From: Clostridiales bacterium UBA7273
GTDB lineage: Bacteria; Bacillota; Clostridia; Oscillospirales; Oscillospiraceae
Direction: 5' to 3'
Length of the DNA stretch: 61,210 bases
NCBI GenBank assembly: GCA_002472405.1
Contig: DKRV01000034.1
Coordinates: 38,764-99,973 of the forward strand
Below the pieces are notes generated by a model. It saw only the letters and a program-made list of their open reading frames with translations. It searched no databases and was not told the origin of the DNA. Both the position numbers and the translations under genes were made by a program. Positions 23,341-30,760 of this stretch are shown piece by piece. The stretch's first letter is position 1, and the number at the start of each line of letters is the position of its first letter.

Positions 23341-24303
23341 ATGAAAACCGCAGCAATAATACTGGCAGCAGGCAAGCCCTCGGATATAAAAACTCCGAAG
23401 CCGCTTATCCATATCGGCGGAAAAAGTATGCTCGCGTATGAGATAGACACGCTCGACTCCGTTCCGGTGGACGAGATCGCCGTTGTGGTCGGATATAAGG
23501 ACAGCATCGTTAAGAAGCATCTTGAGAACTACCGCGTGACCATCGCGGCGAACCGCCATTTCAGCGAGACCGAGATGCTCGATTCCGTCCTGCTCGGCGT
23601 TGAAAAGCTCAGCGTTAAGCCGGGCAGGCTGCTTGTCCTGCCGGCCGACACGCCGCTTGTCAGCGAGAAAACGTGCAGCACGCTTTTGGAAGCCAAATGC
23701 GATATCGCCGCGATACCGAGATACAACGGCTTGTCCGGCCACCCGATAATGTTCACGGCCAAGGCGCTCAGGCTCCTTGCCGATTACGACGGAACCAACG
23801 GAATGCGCGGCTTTGTCGCCAACAATGCGGACGGAATTCAATACATCGAAGTGCCCGATCCGGCAATATGCATGCGCGCAAGGGGAGATAAGTTCATCGA
23901 GCAGCTCACAGCTTACGAGATCGAGCGCCGCACCAATGGCAGACTGCACGCCGAGATCGAGGCAAATCTTGCACTGAGCATGCCCGTTATGAATGCCGAG
24001 CTCAGCCGCGTTTTAAACCTCGTTGAGAGCACTGGATCGCTGCAAATGGCGAGCGACTGCGTCGGAATTTCTTACTCAAAGAGCTGGAAGAGCATCAAAA
24101 ACCTTGAGCTTGCGCTCGGCGTCAGCATAATCGAAAGCACCGTCGGCGGCAAAAGCGGCGGCAACTCGCAGCTCACCGCAGCAGGGAAGTACTTTTTACG
24201 TCAATACGACGAAATGCTCAAAGATGCCGAAAAACTGGGTAAATGGCTGTTTTCTCAGTATTTTTCTGACGAAACTATGCAAAAGATACAAAAACTCGGC
24301 TGA
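23341..24303 (+). CDS. MocA-like nucleotidyltransferase fused to a ModE-like HTH domain
   Basis: Protein of 320 residues. Residues 1-195 are an NTP_transferase domain (IILAAGKPSDIKTPKPL, LPADTPLVS, SGHPIMF), as in MobA/MocA enzymes that add a nucleotide to molybdopterin. Residues about 215-300 form a winged helix of ModE type (AELSRVLNLVESTGSLQMA, then YSKSWKSIKNLE and GGKSGGNSQLTAAG). The same polypeptide could therefore mature the cofactor and bind DNA or sense molybdate. It has a strong AAGGAGGGG site and follows the tRNA terminator. The molybdenum genes lie 5 kb downstream. The usual arginine of the LAAGxSxRMG loop is not evident, so catalysis is not assured. Confidence 0.8.
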   Translation: MKTAAIILAAGKPSDIKTPKPLIHIGGKSMLAYEIDTLDSVPVDEIAVVVGYKDSIVKKHLENYRVTIAANRHFSETEMLDSVLLGVEKLSVKPGRLLVLPADTPLVSEKTCSTLLEAKCDIAAIPRYNGLSGHPIMFTAKALRLLADYDGTNGMRGFVANNADGIQYIEVPDPAICMRARGDKFIEQLTAYEIERRTNGRLHAEIEANLALSMPVMNAELSRVLNLVESTGSLQMASDCVGISYSKSWKSIKNLELALGVSIIESTVGGKSGGNSQLTAAGKYFLRQYDEMLKDAEKLGKWLFSQYFSDETMQKIQKLG

Positions 24304-24418
24304 TTTTTCTACACTCTTTACCCACCTAAACTGCGCTCTGTTTTCAAAAATATAACGAGTGGGGCAGCGTTTTATATTAATTATTGATAAATAATTAATT
24401 TATATCGCGAAATATTAG

Positions 24419-24457
24419 AATCGTGAGGAACGAAAGTTTTCGATCCTCGCGATTTTT
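24419..24457 (+). terminator. Terminator-like hairpin
   Basis: Outer stem of 11 bp (24419-24429 with 24444-24454, one wobble), with an inner CGAAA/TTTCG extension and a T-run to 24457. It lies 116 nt after the nucleotidyltransferase stop and probably ends that transcript. Confidence 0.7.
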
Positions 24458-24620
24458 GCTATTTTAATAACAAAAACCGCGAACTTGTTTAATCACGAAG
24501 ATTTATCAATCAGCACGACACAATTTGTTTATTTTTAAACGATTAATAATTGCAAAATAGCACTTGTCCGAATCAGTCATAAAAATACCAATTTCACGAG
24601 TTTTTCGAGATTTTTAGTCC

Positions 24621-24649
24621 TTGACTTTGCTCAAAAGTTAGTTTACTTT
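24621..24649 (+). promoter_or_regulatory. Candidate promoter of the dehydrogenase operon
   Basis: TTGACT (24621-24626), 17-nt spacer, TACTTT (24644-24649). It is placed 30 nt before the chosen TTG start, which is compatible with the short reading frame being the expressed form. The -10 is poor. Confidence 0.4.
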
Positions 24650-24678
24650 TTAACTTGTCAGCAGGAGGGCGCAGCAAA

Positions 24679-25515
24679 TTGAATCCTCTCTGCACTCAGA
24701 TCGACAGCTACGAATCGCACCTGCTTGAGCCTTGCGTTACCGAGGACATGCTCGGCTCGATCTATGTTCCGAGAGTGCACTATCTCAACCCCATAAAGTT
24801 TGCTCTTGCCTACCGCAACGCAGCCGTTAAGCACGGCGCAAAGTTCGTTAACGGCGCAGAGGTAACGGAGATATTGCATGAGGGCGCTCGCGTTATCGGT
24901 GCAAAGGCAAAGGGCGAGTGCTGGTATGCCGGAACGACGATCAACTGCACCGGCGTGTGGTCGGAGAAGGTCTCCGCAATGGCAGGTTCAACCGCTCCCA
25001 TACATCCCATCAGAGGCGAGTTTGCGATAACCGAGCCTGTTAAGCACTTCTGCAACACAACGATCAGCAGCGCTCAGTATCAGACCATCGTTCAGCACCC
25101 CGAGCTGTTCCCGGCAGCCGCCATAAAGTATAACCTCGGCTTCTCCGTCGAGCAGACCTCCACCGGCGCATGCATAATCCACGGCACACGTGAAATGAAC
25201 TCCGGCCTTGATAACGGCGTCATTCCCGAGGTCATTGAGCTGCTCATTCAGACCGCGTGCAAGTTTATCCCCAAGCTCGGGACTCTGCGCATCATGCGCA
25301 CCTATGCAGGGGTGCGCCCCGGCACTCCCGACGGCGATCCGTACATCGGCCTTGTAAGCAGCGTTCCAGGCTTCTGCGAATGCTGCGGCCACGGCGGCGA
25401 GGGCATAGCTCTTTCGCCTGCGACCGGCGAAGCTATCGCCGAGCTGCTGAACGACGGCCACACCAAGCACTGCGATATCTCTCGCTTCTCGCCCGACAGA
25501 GTTGGGAAAGTCTGA
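24679..25515 (+). CDS. DAO-family FAD-dependent oxidoreductase, N-terminally truncated
   Basis: About 278 residues from a TTG at 24679, 9 nt after AGGAGGG. The sequence matches the C-terminal two-thirds of D-amino-acid-oxidase-fold subunits of amine and imino-acid dehydrogenases: INCTGVWSEKVSAMAG, PIRGEFAITEP, and the C-terminal YAGVRPGTPDGDPYIG with CGHGGEGIALSPATGEAIAELL. The N-terminal dinucleotide motif GxGxxG and its surrounding roughly 130 residues are missing, so FAD cannot bind in the usual way. The other four genes of the operon look intact and belong to the LhpBEF/HcnABC/opine-oxidase type of complex. It may be a recent deletion, a non-catalytic remnant, or a misassembly. Confidence 0.75.
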   Translation: MNPLCTQIDSYESHLLEPCVTEDMLGSIYVPRVHYLNPIKFALAYRNAAVKHGAKFVNGAEVTEILHEGARVIGAKAKGECWYAGTTINCTGVWSEKVSAMAGSTAPIHPIRGEFAITEPVKHFCNTTISSAQYQTIVQHPELFPAAAIKYNLGFSVEQTSTGACIIHGTREMNSGLDNGVIPEVIELLIQTACKFIPKLGTLRIMRTYAGVRPGTPDGDPYIGLVSSVPGFCECCGHGGEGIALSPATGEAIAELLNDGHTKHCDISRFSPDRVGKV

Positions 25516-25536
25516 ATACGGAAAGGAATGGTCTAA

Positions 25537-25848
25537 ATGAGTCAATCCATGAGAATAACGGATCATCCCATCCTCGGAGCGGATGAACCGAAAAAGAAAG
25601 TCACCATATACTACGAGGGTACTCCCATCGAGGCAAACGAGGGCGAGCCTATCGCCATCGCTCTGGCCAATGCAGGCATCCGCACGCTGTATGTCACCGA
25701 GAAGATGAACAAGCCCAGAGGCATCTTCTGCGGCCAGGGACGCTGCGGTTCCTGCCGCATGATCGTAGACGGAGTTCCCGATGTGAAAACCTGCTCGACT
25801 CCCGTTAAGGACGGCATGAGGGTGCAGGTTCAGCACGGTCTGGCATGA
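25537..25848 (+). CDS. Small [2Fe-2S] subunit of an amine/imino-acid dehydrogenase complex
   Basis: Protein of 103 residues of the Fer2_4 family, as in the N-terminal domain of sarcosine oxidase alpha, HcnA or LhpF. The cluster ligands are in FCGQGRCGSC (C-x4-C-x2-C) with a fourth cysteine in VKTCSTP. It passes electrons between flavin subunits. It starts 21 nt after the DAO-like gene and ends 12 nt before the next. Confidence 0.9.
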   Translation: MSQSMRITDHPILGADEPKKKVTIYYEGTPIEANEGEPIAIALANAGIRTLYVTEKMNKPRGIFCGQGRCGSCRMIVDGVPDVKTCSTPVKDGMRVQVQHGLA

Positions 25849-25860
25849 GGAGGTATTGAC

Positions 25861-26961
25861 GTGAAAGAACTTGAACGCGAAATACTTATAATCGGTGCAG
25901 GCCCTGCCGGCATCTCCGCTGCCATCGAGGCGGCAAAGGCAGGCGCGAAGGTCACCGTTGCCGATGAGCACGACACCATCGGAGGCCAGCTGTATAAGCA
26001 GATCCACAAATTCTTCGGCGCGGCCGACAACCATGCCGGCATGCGCGGCTTTGAGATAGCGCGCAAGCTTGAGCAGGAAGCAAAAGAGCTTGGCGTTGAG
26101 TTCTGGCTCAACACCGTCGCTTATGGCATCTTCAAGGAAGGCGTCGGCATTGTCCGCGACGGCGATAACTTCATCGTCAAGGCAAAAAAGGTCATCGTTG
26201 CCGCAGGCGGCATTGAAAACACAACGGCTTTCCCCGGCTCAACTCTGCCCGGCGTAATGCTCGCCGGCGCTGCGCAGACCATGACAAATATCCACCGCGT
26301 GCTCCCCGGCAAGCGCATGGTCGTTGTAGGCAGCGGAAACGTCGGCCTTATCGTTGCATACCAGATGCTCCAGGCAGGAGCAGAGGTGCTTGCCGTTGTT
26401 GAGCGTGACGATCACATCGGCGGATATGGCGTGCATGCCGAAAAGATTCGCACGGCAGGCGTGCCCATTCTCACCGATACCATTATTAAATGCGCATCCG
26501 GCAAGACCTCCGTTGAGGGCGTGACCACCGTCAAGCTTGGCGCGGACGGCGCCGAGATCGCCGGAAGCGAGCAGGAGTTTAACGCCGATACCGTCATAAT
26601 GGCGGTCGGCATGGCACCGCTGACGGAGCTTCTGTGGAACATCGGCTGCCGCTTTGAATTCATCGGCGAGCTGGGCGGCTATGTTCCTGTGCATAATGAA
26701 TTTATGCAGACAAGCGTTGACGGCATTTATGCAGCAGGCGATATCACCGGCGTTGAGGAAGCTTCCGTTGCGATGGAGGAGGGCTGCATCGCAGGCATTG
26801 CCGCGGCTTCGGCATGCGGACATATAAGCGCCGAGGAATGCAGCGCACGCTGCGCAAGTCATATTGACGCACTTGCGGTTCTGGAAAGCGGCGAATACGA
26901 CGGTGAGCGCAGCGCCGCAAGAGCAAAGAAACTCGAGCTGTACAAAGCAAGCGAAAAATAA
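25861..26961 (+). CDS. FAD/NAD(P)-dependent oxidoreductase subunit (HcnB/LhpE-like)
   Basis: Flavoprotein of 366 residues with two Rossmann motifs: FAD-binding IIGAGPAGISAAIEA near the N-terminus and an NAD(P)-type VVVGSGNVGLIVAY near residue 155. The C-terminal FAD signature is GIYAAGDITGVEEASVAMEEG. This is the pyridine-nucleotide-disulfide-like subunit of multi-subunit amino/imino-acid dehydrogenases. The start is GTG at 25861 behind GGAGGT. It probably accepts electrons from the DAO subunit through the 2Fe-2S proteins. Confidence 0.9.
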   Translation: MKELEREILIIGAGPAGISAAIEAAKAGAKVTVADEHDTIGGQLYKQIHKFFGAADNHAGMRGFEIARKLEQEAKELGVEFWLNTVAYGIFKEGVGIVRDGDNFIVKAKKVIVAAGGIENTTAFPGSTLPGVMLAGAAQTMTNIHRVLPGKRMVVVGSGNVGLIVAYQMLQAGAEVLAVVERDDHIGGYGVHAEKIRTAGVPILTDTIIKCASGKTSVEGVTTVKLGADGAEIAGSEQEFNADTVIMAVGMAPLTELLWNIGCRFEFIGELGGYVPVHNEFMQTSVDGIYAAGDITGVEEASVAMEEGCIAGIAAASACGHISAEECSARCASHIDALAVLESGEYDGERSAARAKKLELYKASEK

Positions 26962-26974
26962 GAGGTAGATCAGT

Positions 26975-27496
26975 ATGCACGATGGAATTTTATATACCGG
27001 AGTTCCGAACCGGCAGGAGCTGAAAAATGCCCCGGGAATACCGGCGGCCGACAGCATAGGTGCCGGCGGAACGGCCTTTATCGAATGCCTTCAGACAATT
27101 GCCTGCAACCCCTGCGAAGCCAACTGCCCGACAGGCGCGATAAGCATAGGCGCTCAGATATCAAACCGGCCCGTGCTCGATGCAAAAAAGTGCGTCGGCT
27201 GCGGAACATGCGTGTCAAAGTGCCCCGGGCTTGCCATTACCGTCATTGCCCGAAAACGTGACGACGCTACCACCGTGCTGTCCTTACCTTATGAGTACTT
27301 CCCACTGCCGTCGGCCGGGGATACGGTCGCGGCGGTGGACCGCGAGGGTCGCTTTGTGTGCGATGCGAATGTGCTTAATGTCAAGCCCATGAGCGCGCAC
27401 CAGAGCACCAGCGTGGTCAAAATCGAGTTTCCCGAAGAATACACATTCAAAGTCAAGTCTATAAATACCTTTCATTGGAGGTCTAACAATGGATGA
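26975..27496 (+). CDS. 4Fe-4S dicluster ferredoxin-type subunit
   Basis: Protein of 173 residues with two 4Fe-4S motifs: CLQTIACNPCEANCPTGAI (about 38-56) and CVGCGTCVSKCPGLAI (about 71-86). The C-terminal 70 residues form a beta-rich domain without cysteines except one. It would channel electrons from the flavin complex to a cellular acceptor. AGAGGTAG precedes the ATG. It overlaps the next gene by 8 nt. Confidence 0.9.
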   Translation: MHDGILYTGVPNRQELKNAPGIPAADSIGAGGTAFIECLQTIACNPCEANCPTGAISIGAQISNRPVLDAKKCVGCGTCVSKCPGLAITVIARKRDDATTVLSLPYEYFPLPSAGDTVAAVDREGRFVCDANVLNVKPMSAHQSTSVVKIEFPEEYTFKVKSINTFHWRSNNG

Positions 27497-27749
27497 CAAT
27501 GTTATCATCTGCCGTTGCCAGGAGATAACCTACGGCGAGATCGTCAAGGCCATCGAGGACGGTGCGATTTCCGTCACGGGCGTTAAAAAGCGCGTCGGAA
27601 GCGGCATGGGAAACTGCCAGGGCAAATACTGCGAGCACCTTGTCGCACAGATCATTTCCGAAAAGACCGGTATCCCCGTAAGCGAGCTGCTCCCGGATAC
27701 AAAGCGCGCCCCCGTTCGCCCCGTTGACGCAAAGGTTTTTCTCAAATAA
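27489..27749 (+). CDS. BFD-like [2Fe-2S]-binding protein
   Basis: Protein of 86 residues with the bacterioferritin-associated-ferredoxin-like ligand pattern CRC near residue 8 and GNCQGKYC near residue 42. Such domains are fused to, or encoded beside, the flavin subunits of hydroxyproline, opine and cyanide-forming dehydrogenases. GGAGGT lies inside the end of the upstream gene. It is last in the five-gene operon. Confidence 0.9.
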   Translation: MDDNVIICRCQEITYGEIVKAIEDGAISVTGVKKRVGSGMGNCQGKYCEHLVAQIISEKTGIPVSELLPDTKRAPVRPVDAKVFLK

Positions 27750-27758
27750 AACGACAAA

Positions 27759-27790
27759 AAAGGGTCACTGTCCTTCGACTCTGACCCTTT
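27759..27790. terminator. Weak bidirectional terminator
   Basis: Stem AAAGGGTCA (27759-27767) with TGACCCTTT (27782-27790). The T-run is only three on the plus strand but six on the minus strand. It probably ends the dehydrogenase operon before the LysR gene. Confidence 0.55.
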
Positions 27791-27828
27791 CACAGAAAGT
27801 TTATAAGATATTTTTTTGTCAAATCTTA

Positions 27829-27857
27829 TTTACTTTTCGTATTAATCCATGTATAAT
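27829..27857 (+). promoter_or_regulatory. Promoter of the LysR gene
   Basis: TTTACT (27829-27834), 17-nt spacer, TATAAT (27852-27857), 36 nt before the ATG. Confidence 0.6.
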
Positions 27858-27892
27858 TATAGCATTATATAATCAATGCTCAGGAGGTTACA

Positions 27893-28822
27893 ATGAAGCT
27901 TGACCGAATTGAGATATTCTGCGCCGTTGCGCGAAATATGAGCTTTACAAAGGCGGCCGAAGAGTGCGGCGTAGCTCAGTCTGCGATCAGCATGCAGATA
28001 AAAGCTCTTGAAGATGAGCTGGGCTTTCCTCTTTTCGAGAGAAGCACAAGGAAGGTGTCCTTCACCGACGCAGGTCAGAGCTTTTATGTCGATTGCATTA
28101 AGCTCCTCACGGGATTTGACGATGCTCTCGACCGCGCCGTTTCGACCCATAAGGGCAAACGTCTTTTCATCACCATAGGCATTGAGGGTCTCATGCAGAC
28201 CTCGTATAAGGCCGCGGCAATACGCAGATTCAATGCCGCGCATCCCGATATTCAGGTGATTCCGCGTCAGGTCGAGCGCGATAAAAAGTATGAGGAACTA
28301 AGCAGCGGAGATATTGATCTTGTTTTCGATATCCCTCAGTATTATGTGCTTAATAATAAGATACGCAAGGCAGGCTCTATCTGCAACGACCATTGCCTTA
28401 TGGTCCACAGAGAGCATCCGCTTGCATCGAAAAAGAGCGTCGGCAGGAAGGAGCTTTCCGAGTATGTCACGTTCTGGGGAGGCATCCCCAAGGTAGAGGA
28501 TTACATCACAAAGCTCTATCTTAACTATTTCCGCGATGCCGGAATAGAGCCGGAGCACGTTATCTATGTCCCCGAGCAGGATGTTGCAACATTCATGGTG
28601 GCTGCAAATATGGGCGGCAATATCGTGCCCACCTCCGAAAAAGAGCAGATGAACACGGAAAACTTCCGCTTTATCAGGCTCGAAGCGCCGCTGACGTTTG
28701 AATCGGCCTGGCTGTATTCGTCGAAGAATCAGAATCCGGCGCTGCCGCTTTTCATAAAAACGGTCGAGGAAATGGCCGAGGAATACAATGACGAGGCAAA
28801 CCGCCGAGCGCGCAATTCTTGA
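27893..28822 (+). CDS. LysR-family transcriptional regulator
   Basis: Protein of 309 residues. Residues 1-60 are the LysR winged helix (FCAVARNMSFTKAAEECGVAQSAISMQIKALE), and residues 90-300 the periplasmic-binding-like effector domain. GGAGG precedes the ATG. It sits between the flavin dehydrogenase operon and the molybdenum cluster and starts an uninterrupted gene series (16-nt gap to the next gene). It could control either side; the effector is unknown. Confidence 0.93.
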   Translation: MKLDRIEIFCAVARNMSFTKAAEECGVAQSAISMQIKALEDELGFPLFERSTRKVSFTDAGQSFYVDCIKLLTGFDDALDRAVSTHKGKRLFITIGIEGLMQTSYKAAAIRRFNAAHPDIQVIPRQVERDKKYEELSSGDIDLVFDIPQYYVLNNKIRKAGSICNDHCLMVHREHPLASKKSVGRKELSEYVTFWGGIPKVEDYITKLYLNYFRDAGIEPEHVIYVPEQDVATFMVAANMGGNIVPTSEKEQMNTENFRFIRLEAPLTFESAWLYSSKNQNPALPLFIKTVEEMAEEYNDEANRRARNS

Positions 28823-28838
28823 ATGCGGAGGATGAGCA

Positions 28839-29687
28839 ATGAAAAAAGTGGTTCTTTTCGGCGCAGGGCAGGTCGGAGCAATGACTGCAAGATTGCTCGG
28901 CCCCGATTATATGATCGTCTGCGCTGCGGATAATTCCCCGGAAAAATGGGAGACTGAGCTTGTCGGCATACCGGTCACTTCGCCCGAGAACAGCCTCATA
29001 AGTGCTCCGGATACGTTCTGTCTGTGCGTGCTCGATCCCGAGCGCGAGGCGCAGATGCGCCGGCAGCTTGAGGATATCGGCTTTAACGGCGAGATAATAA
29101 CGCCTGCAAGCCTTAAAATTTTTGACGCGCGCACAGCTACGATGCGCCTTATCGCCGAGCAGATAAATGCTGCGGATGTGCCGGGTGACGTCGCCGAGCT
29201 CGGCGTTTACCGCGGCGATTTCGCTGTGCTTTTAAACCTCGCTTTCAAAGAGCGGCGGCTCCACCTTTTTGATACCTTTGACGGCTTTGACGAGCGCGAC
29301 ATTGCAGCCGAGCGCGAAAACTCCTATTCCGGAGCCAAAGCCGGCGATTTCGGCGACACGGCCAAGGACAGCGTTGACAAGCGCTTGTTTTTCCGCGAAA
29401 AGGCCGTGTTCCACAAGGGATTTTTCCCGGATACGTTCAAAGGCTGCGAAGATCTGCGCTTTGCGTTCGTTTCGATCGATGCGGATCTATATGCACCCAC
29501 TGCGGCTGCGCTGCCCCTATTTTGGAACAGACTGTCCGCCGGAGGCGCGATCATGATACACGACTATAACAGCACGCAGTTTCGAGGAGTGCGCAGAGCG
29601 GTCGATGACTTCTGCTCTGAAAACCGCATCGTTCCGATGCCTGTGTGCGATATGCACGGCAGCGCAGTTTTGCGCAAGCCCATATAA
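28839..29687 (+). CDS. Rossmann domain fused to a TylF/MycF-like methyltransferase
   Basis: Protein of 282 residues. Residues 1-105 form a dinucleotide-binding-like fold (VLFGAGQVGAMTARLLG) of the kind seen in PglD or sugar-modifying proteins. Residues about 115-280 resemble macrocin O-methyltransferase TylF: AELGVYRGDFA for S-adenosylmethionine, SIDADLYAPT and IHDYNSTQFRG for the metal and catalytic site. Such enzymes methylate sugars or small metabolites; its presence in a molybdenum-cofactor gene series is unexplained. AGGATG spacing is good, and the next ATG follows the stop by 8 nt, so it is co-expressed. Confidence 0.75.
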   Translation: MKKVVLFGAGQVGAMTARLLGPDYMIVCAADNSPEKWETELVGIPVTSPENSLISAPDTFCLCVLDPEREAQMRRQLEDIGFNGEIITPASLKIFDARTATMRLIAEQINAADVPGDVAELGVYRGDFAVLLNLAFKERRLHLFDTFDGFDERDIAAERENSYSGAKAGDFGDTAKDSVDKRLFFREKAVFHKGFFPDTFKGCEDLRFAFVSIDADLYAPTAAALPLFWNRLSAGGAIMIHDYNSTQFRGVRRAVDDFCSENRIVPMPVCDMHGSAVLRKPI

Positions 29688-29695
29688 GAAAAGCC

Positions 29696-30760
29696 ATGAG
29701 ATATATATACCTTATTCGGCACGGTGAGATACAGGTGCCGGGAAACGAAAAACGCTGCTACAGCAGCACCGAATATCCCCTGAGCGCCAGAGGCGAAAAG
29801 CAGGCTCGTCAGCTGAGAAGCTGGGCGCAGGAGAGGGGAATAAGCCTGATCGCAGCAAGCCCGAGCGAGAGATGCGTTAAAACCGCCGAGCTGATGTCCG
29901 GCGGAAAGATCGAGATCATCGCCGACGAGGCGCTGCGCGAGGTGTCGGTAGGGCGCTGGGAAGGCCTGAGCTTTGCTGAGATACGCGAGCGCTGGCCTGA
30001 GCTGTACGAAGCCAGAGGCGAGAACATGAGCAGCGTCGCACCGCCGGGAGGCGAGAGCTTCCTTCGCGCATCCGAACGCTTTGACGATGCGCTTAAAAGC
30101 ATCATGGAGTCAAACGACGGTAATATCGCCATAGTATCACACAGCGGAGTGATACGCGGCTGGCTGCACCATTACGGCGGCCACGATGAGGATATGTTCT
30201 CAATCCCCGTGCCTTGCGCGAGCATAGCCTCGCTCATGTGCGACGGAAATACGATAAACCGGGCCATCGCCGGCACGCGCGCGGTGCTCACGCCCGGCGA
30301 CGACGAGATCGAAGAATACTATCGCCGCTGCAAAACTCCCGAAGAGGTCATCGCGCATTGCCGCGCGGTAGCGCACGGAGCCGAACGCATAGTCGAGCAG
30401 GGCGAAATTAGCTGCAACCGGGAGCTGCTGCGCGCTGCATGCCTGCTGCACGATATGTGCCGTGCCGATGGGAAAAGCCATCCGGAAAGCGCGGCGCACA
30501 TACTAACAATGGACGCCTATCCTGCACTTGCAAGCATAGTCGCCGGGCACCACGATCTTCCGCGGCGCGCTTCGACCGAGACCGATCTGCTGTATCTGAG
30601 CGACAAGCTCTATTCCGGCGCGCAGCGCGTAACGATCGACGAGCGCTTTGCGCGCTCGAGGGCAAAATGCAAGGATGAAGAAGCGCTTAAAAAATGGAGT
30701 CAACGCTATGCGGCGGTAAGGGGCATAGTTGAAAGATATCATTTGGAGGGACAGCTGTGA
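29696..30760 (+). CDS. Histidine phosphatase fused to an HD domain
   Basis: About 354 residues from the ATG at 29696; the frame is open 51 nt further upstream, but that region is inside the preceding gene and has no ribosome site. Residues 1-195 are a histidine-phosphatase (phosphoglycerate mutase-like) domain with IRHGEI carrying the phosphohistidine and VSHSGVIRG carrying the second His. Residues about 220-340 are an HD metal-phosphohydrolase domain with CLLHDMCR and VAGHHDLP. It overlaps the next gene by 4 nt (GTGA). A nucleotide or phosphorylated pterin substrate would fit the context; the true substrate is unknown. Confidence 0.85.
   Translation: MRYIYLIRHGEIQVPGNEKRCYSSTEYPLSARGEKQARQLRSWAQERGISLIAASPSERCVKTAELMSGGKIEIIADEALREVSVGRWEGLSFAEIRERWPELYEARGENMSSVAPPGGESFLRASERFDDALKSIMESNDGNIAIVSHSGVIRGWLHHYGGHDEDMFSIPVPCASIASLMCDGNTINRAIAGTRAVLTPGDDEIEEYYRRCKTPEEVIAHCRAVAHGAERIVEQGEISCNRELLRAACLLHDMCRADGKSHPESAAHILTMDAYPALASIVAGHHDLPRRASTETDLLYLSDKLYSGAQRVTIDERFARSRAKCKDEEALKKWSQRYAAVRGIVERYHLEGQL

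Larger units (their letters stand above)
24304..24678 (+). other. 375-nt AT-rich intergenic region
   Basis: No coding sequence is supported. It contains a terminator-like hairpin (24419-24457), stretches rich in TTAATTATTGATAA-type AT repeats (about 24370-24410 and 24535-24555) that could form weak secondary structure or bind regulators, and a candidate promoter at 24621-24649. It would have to encode the missing N-terminus of the next gene if that were intact, and it does not in any frame. Confidence 0.6.
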
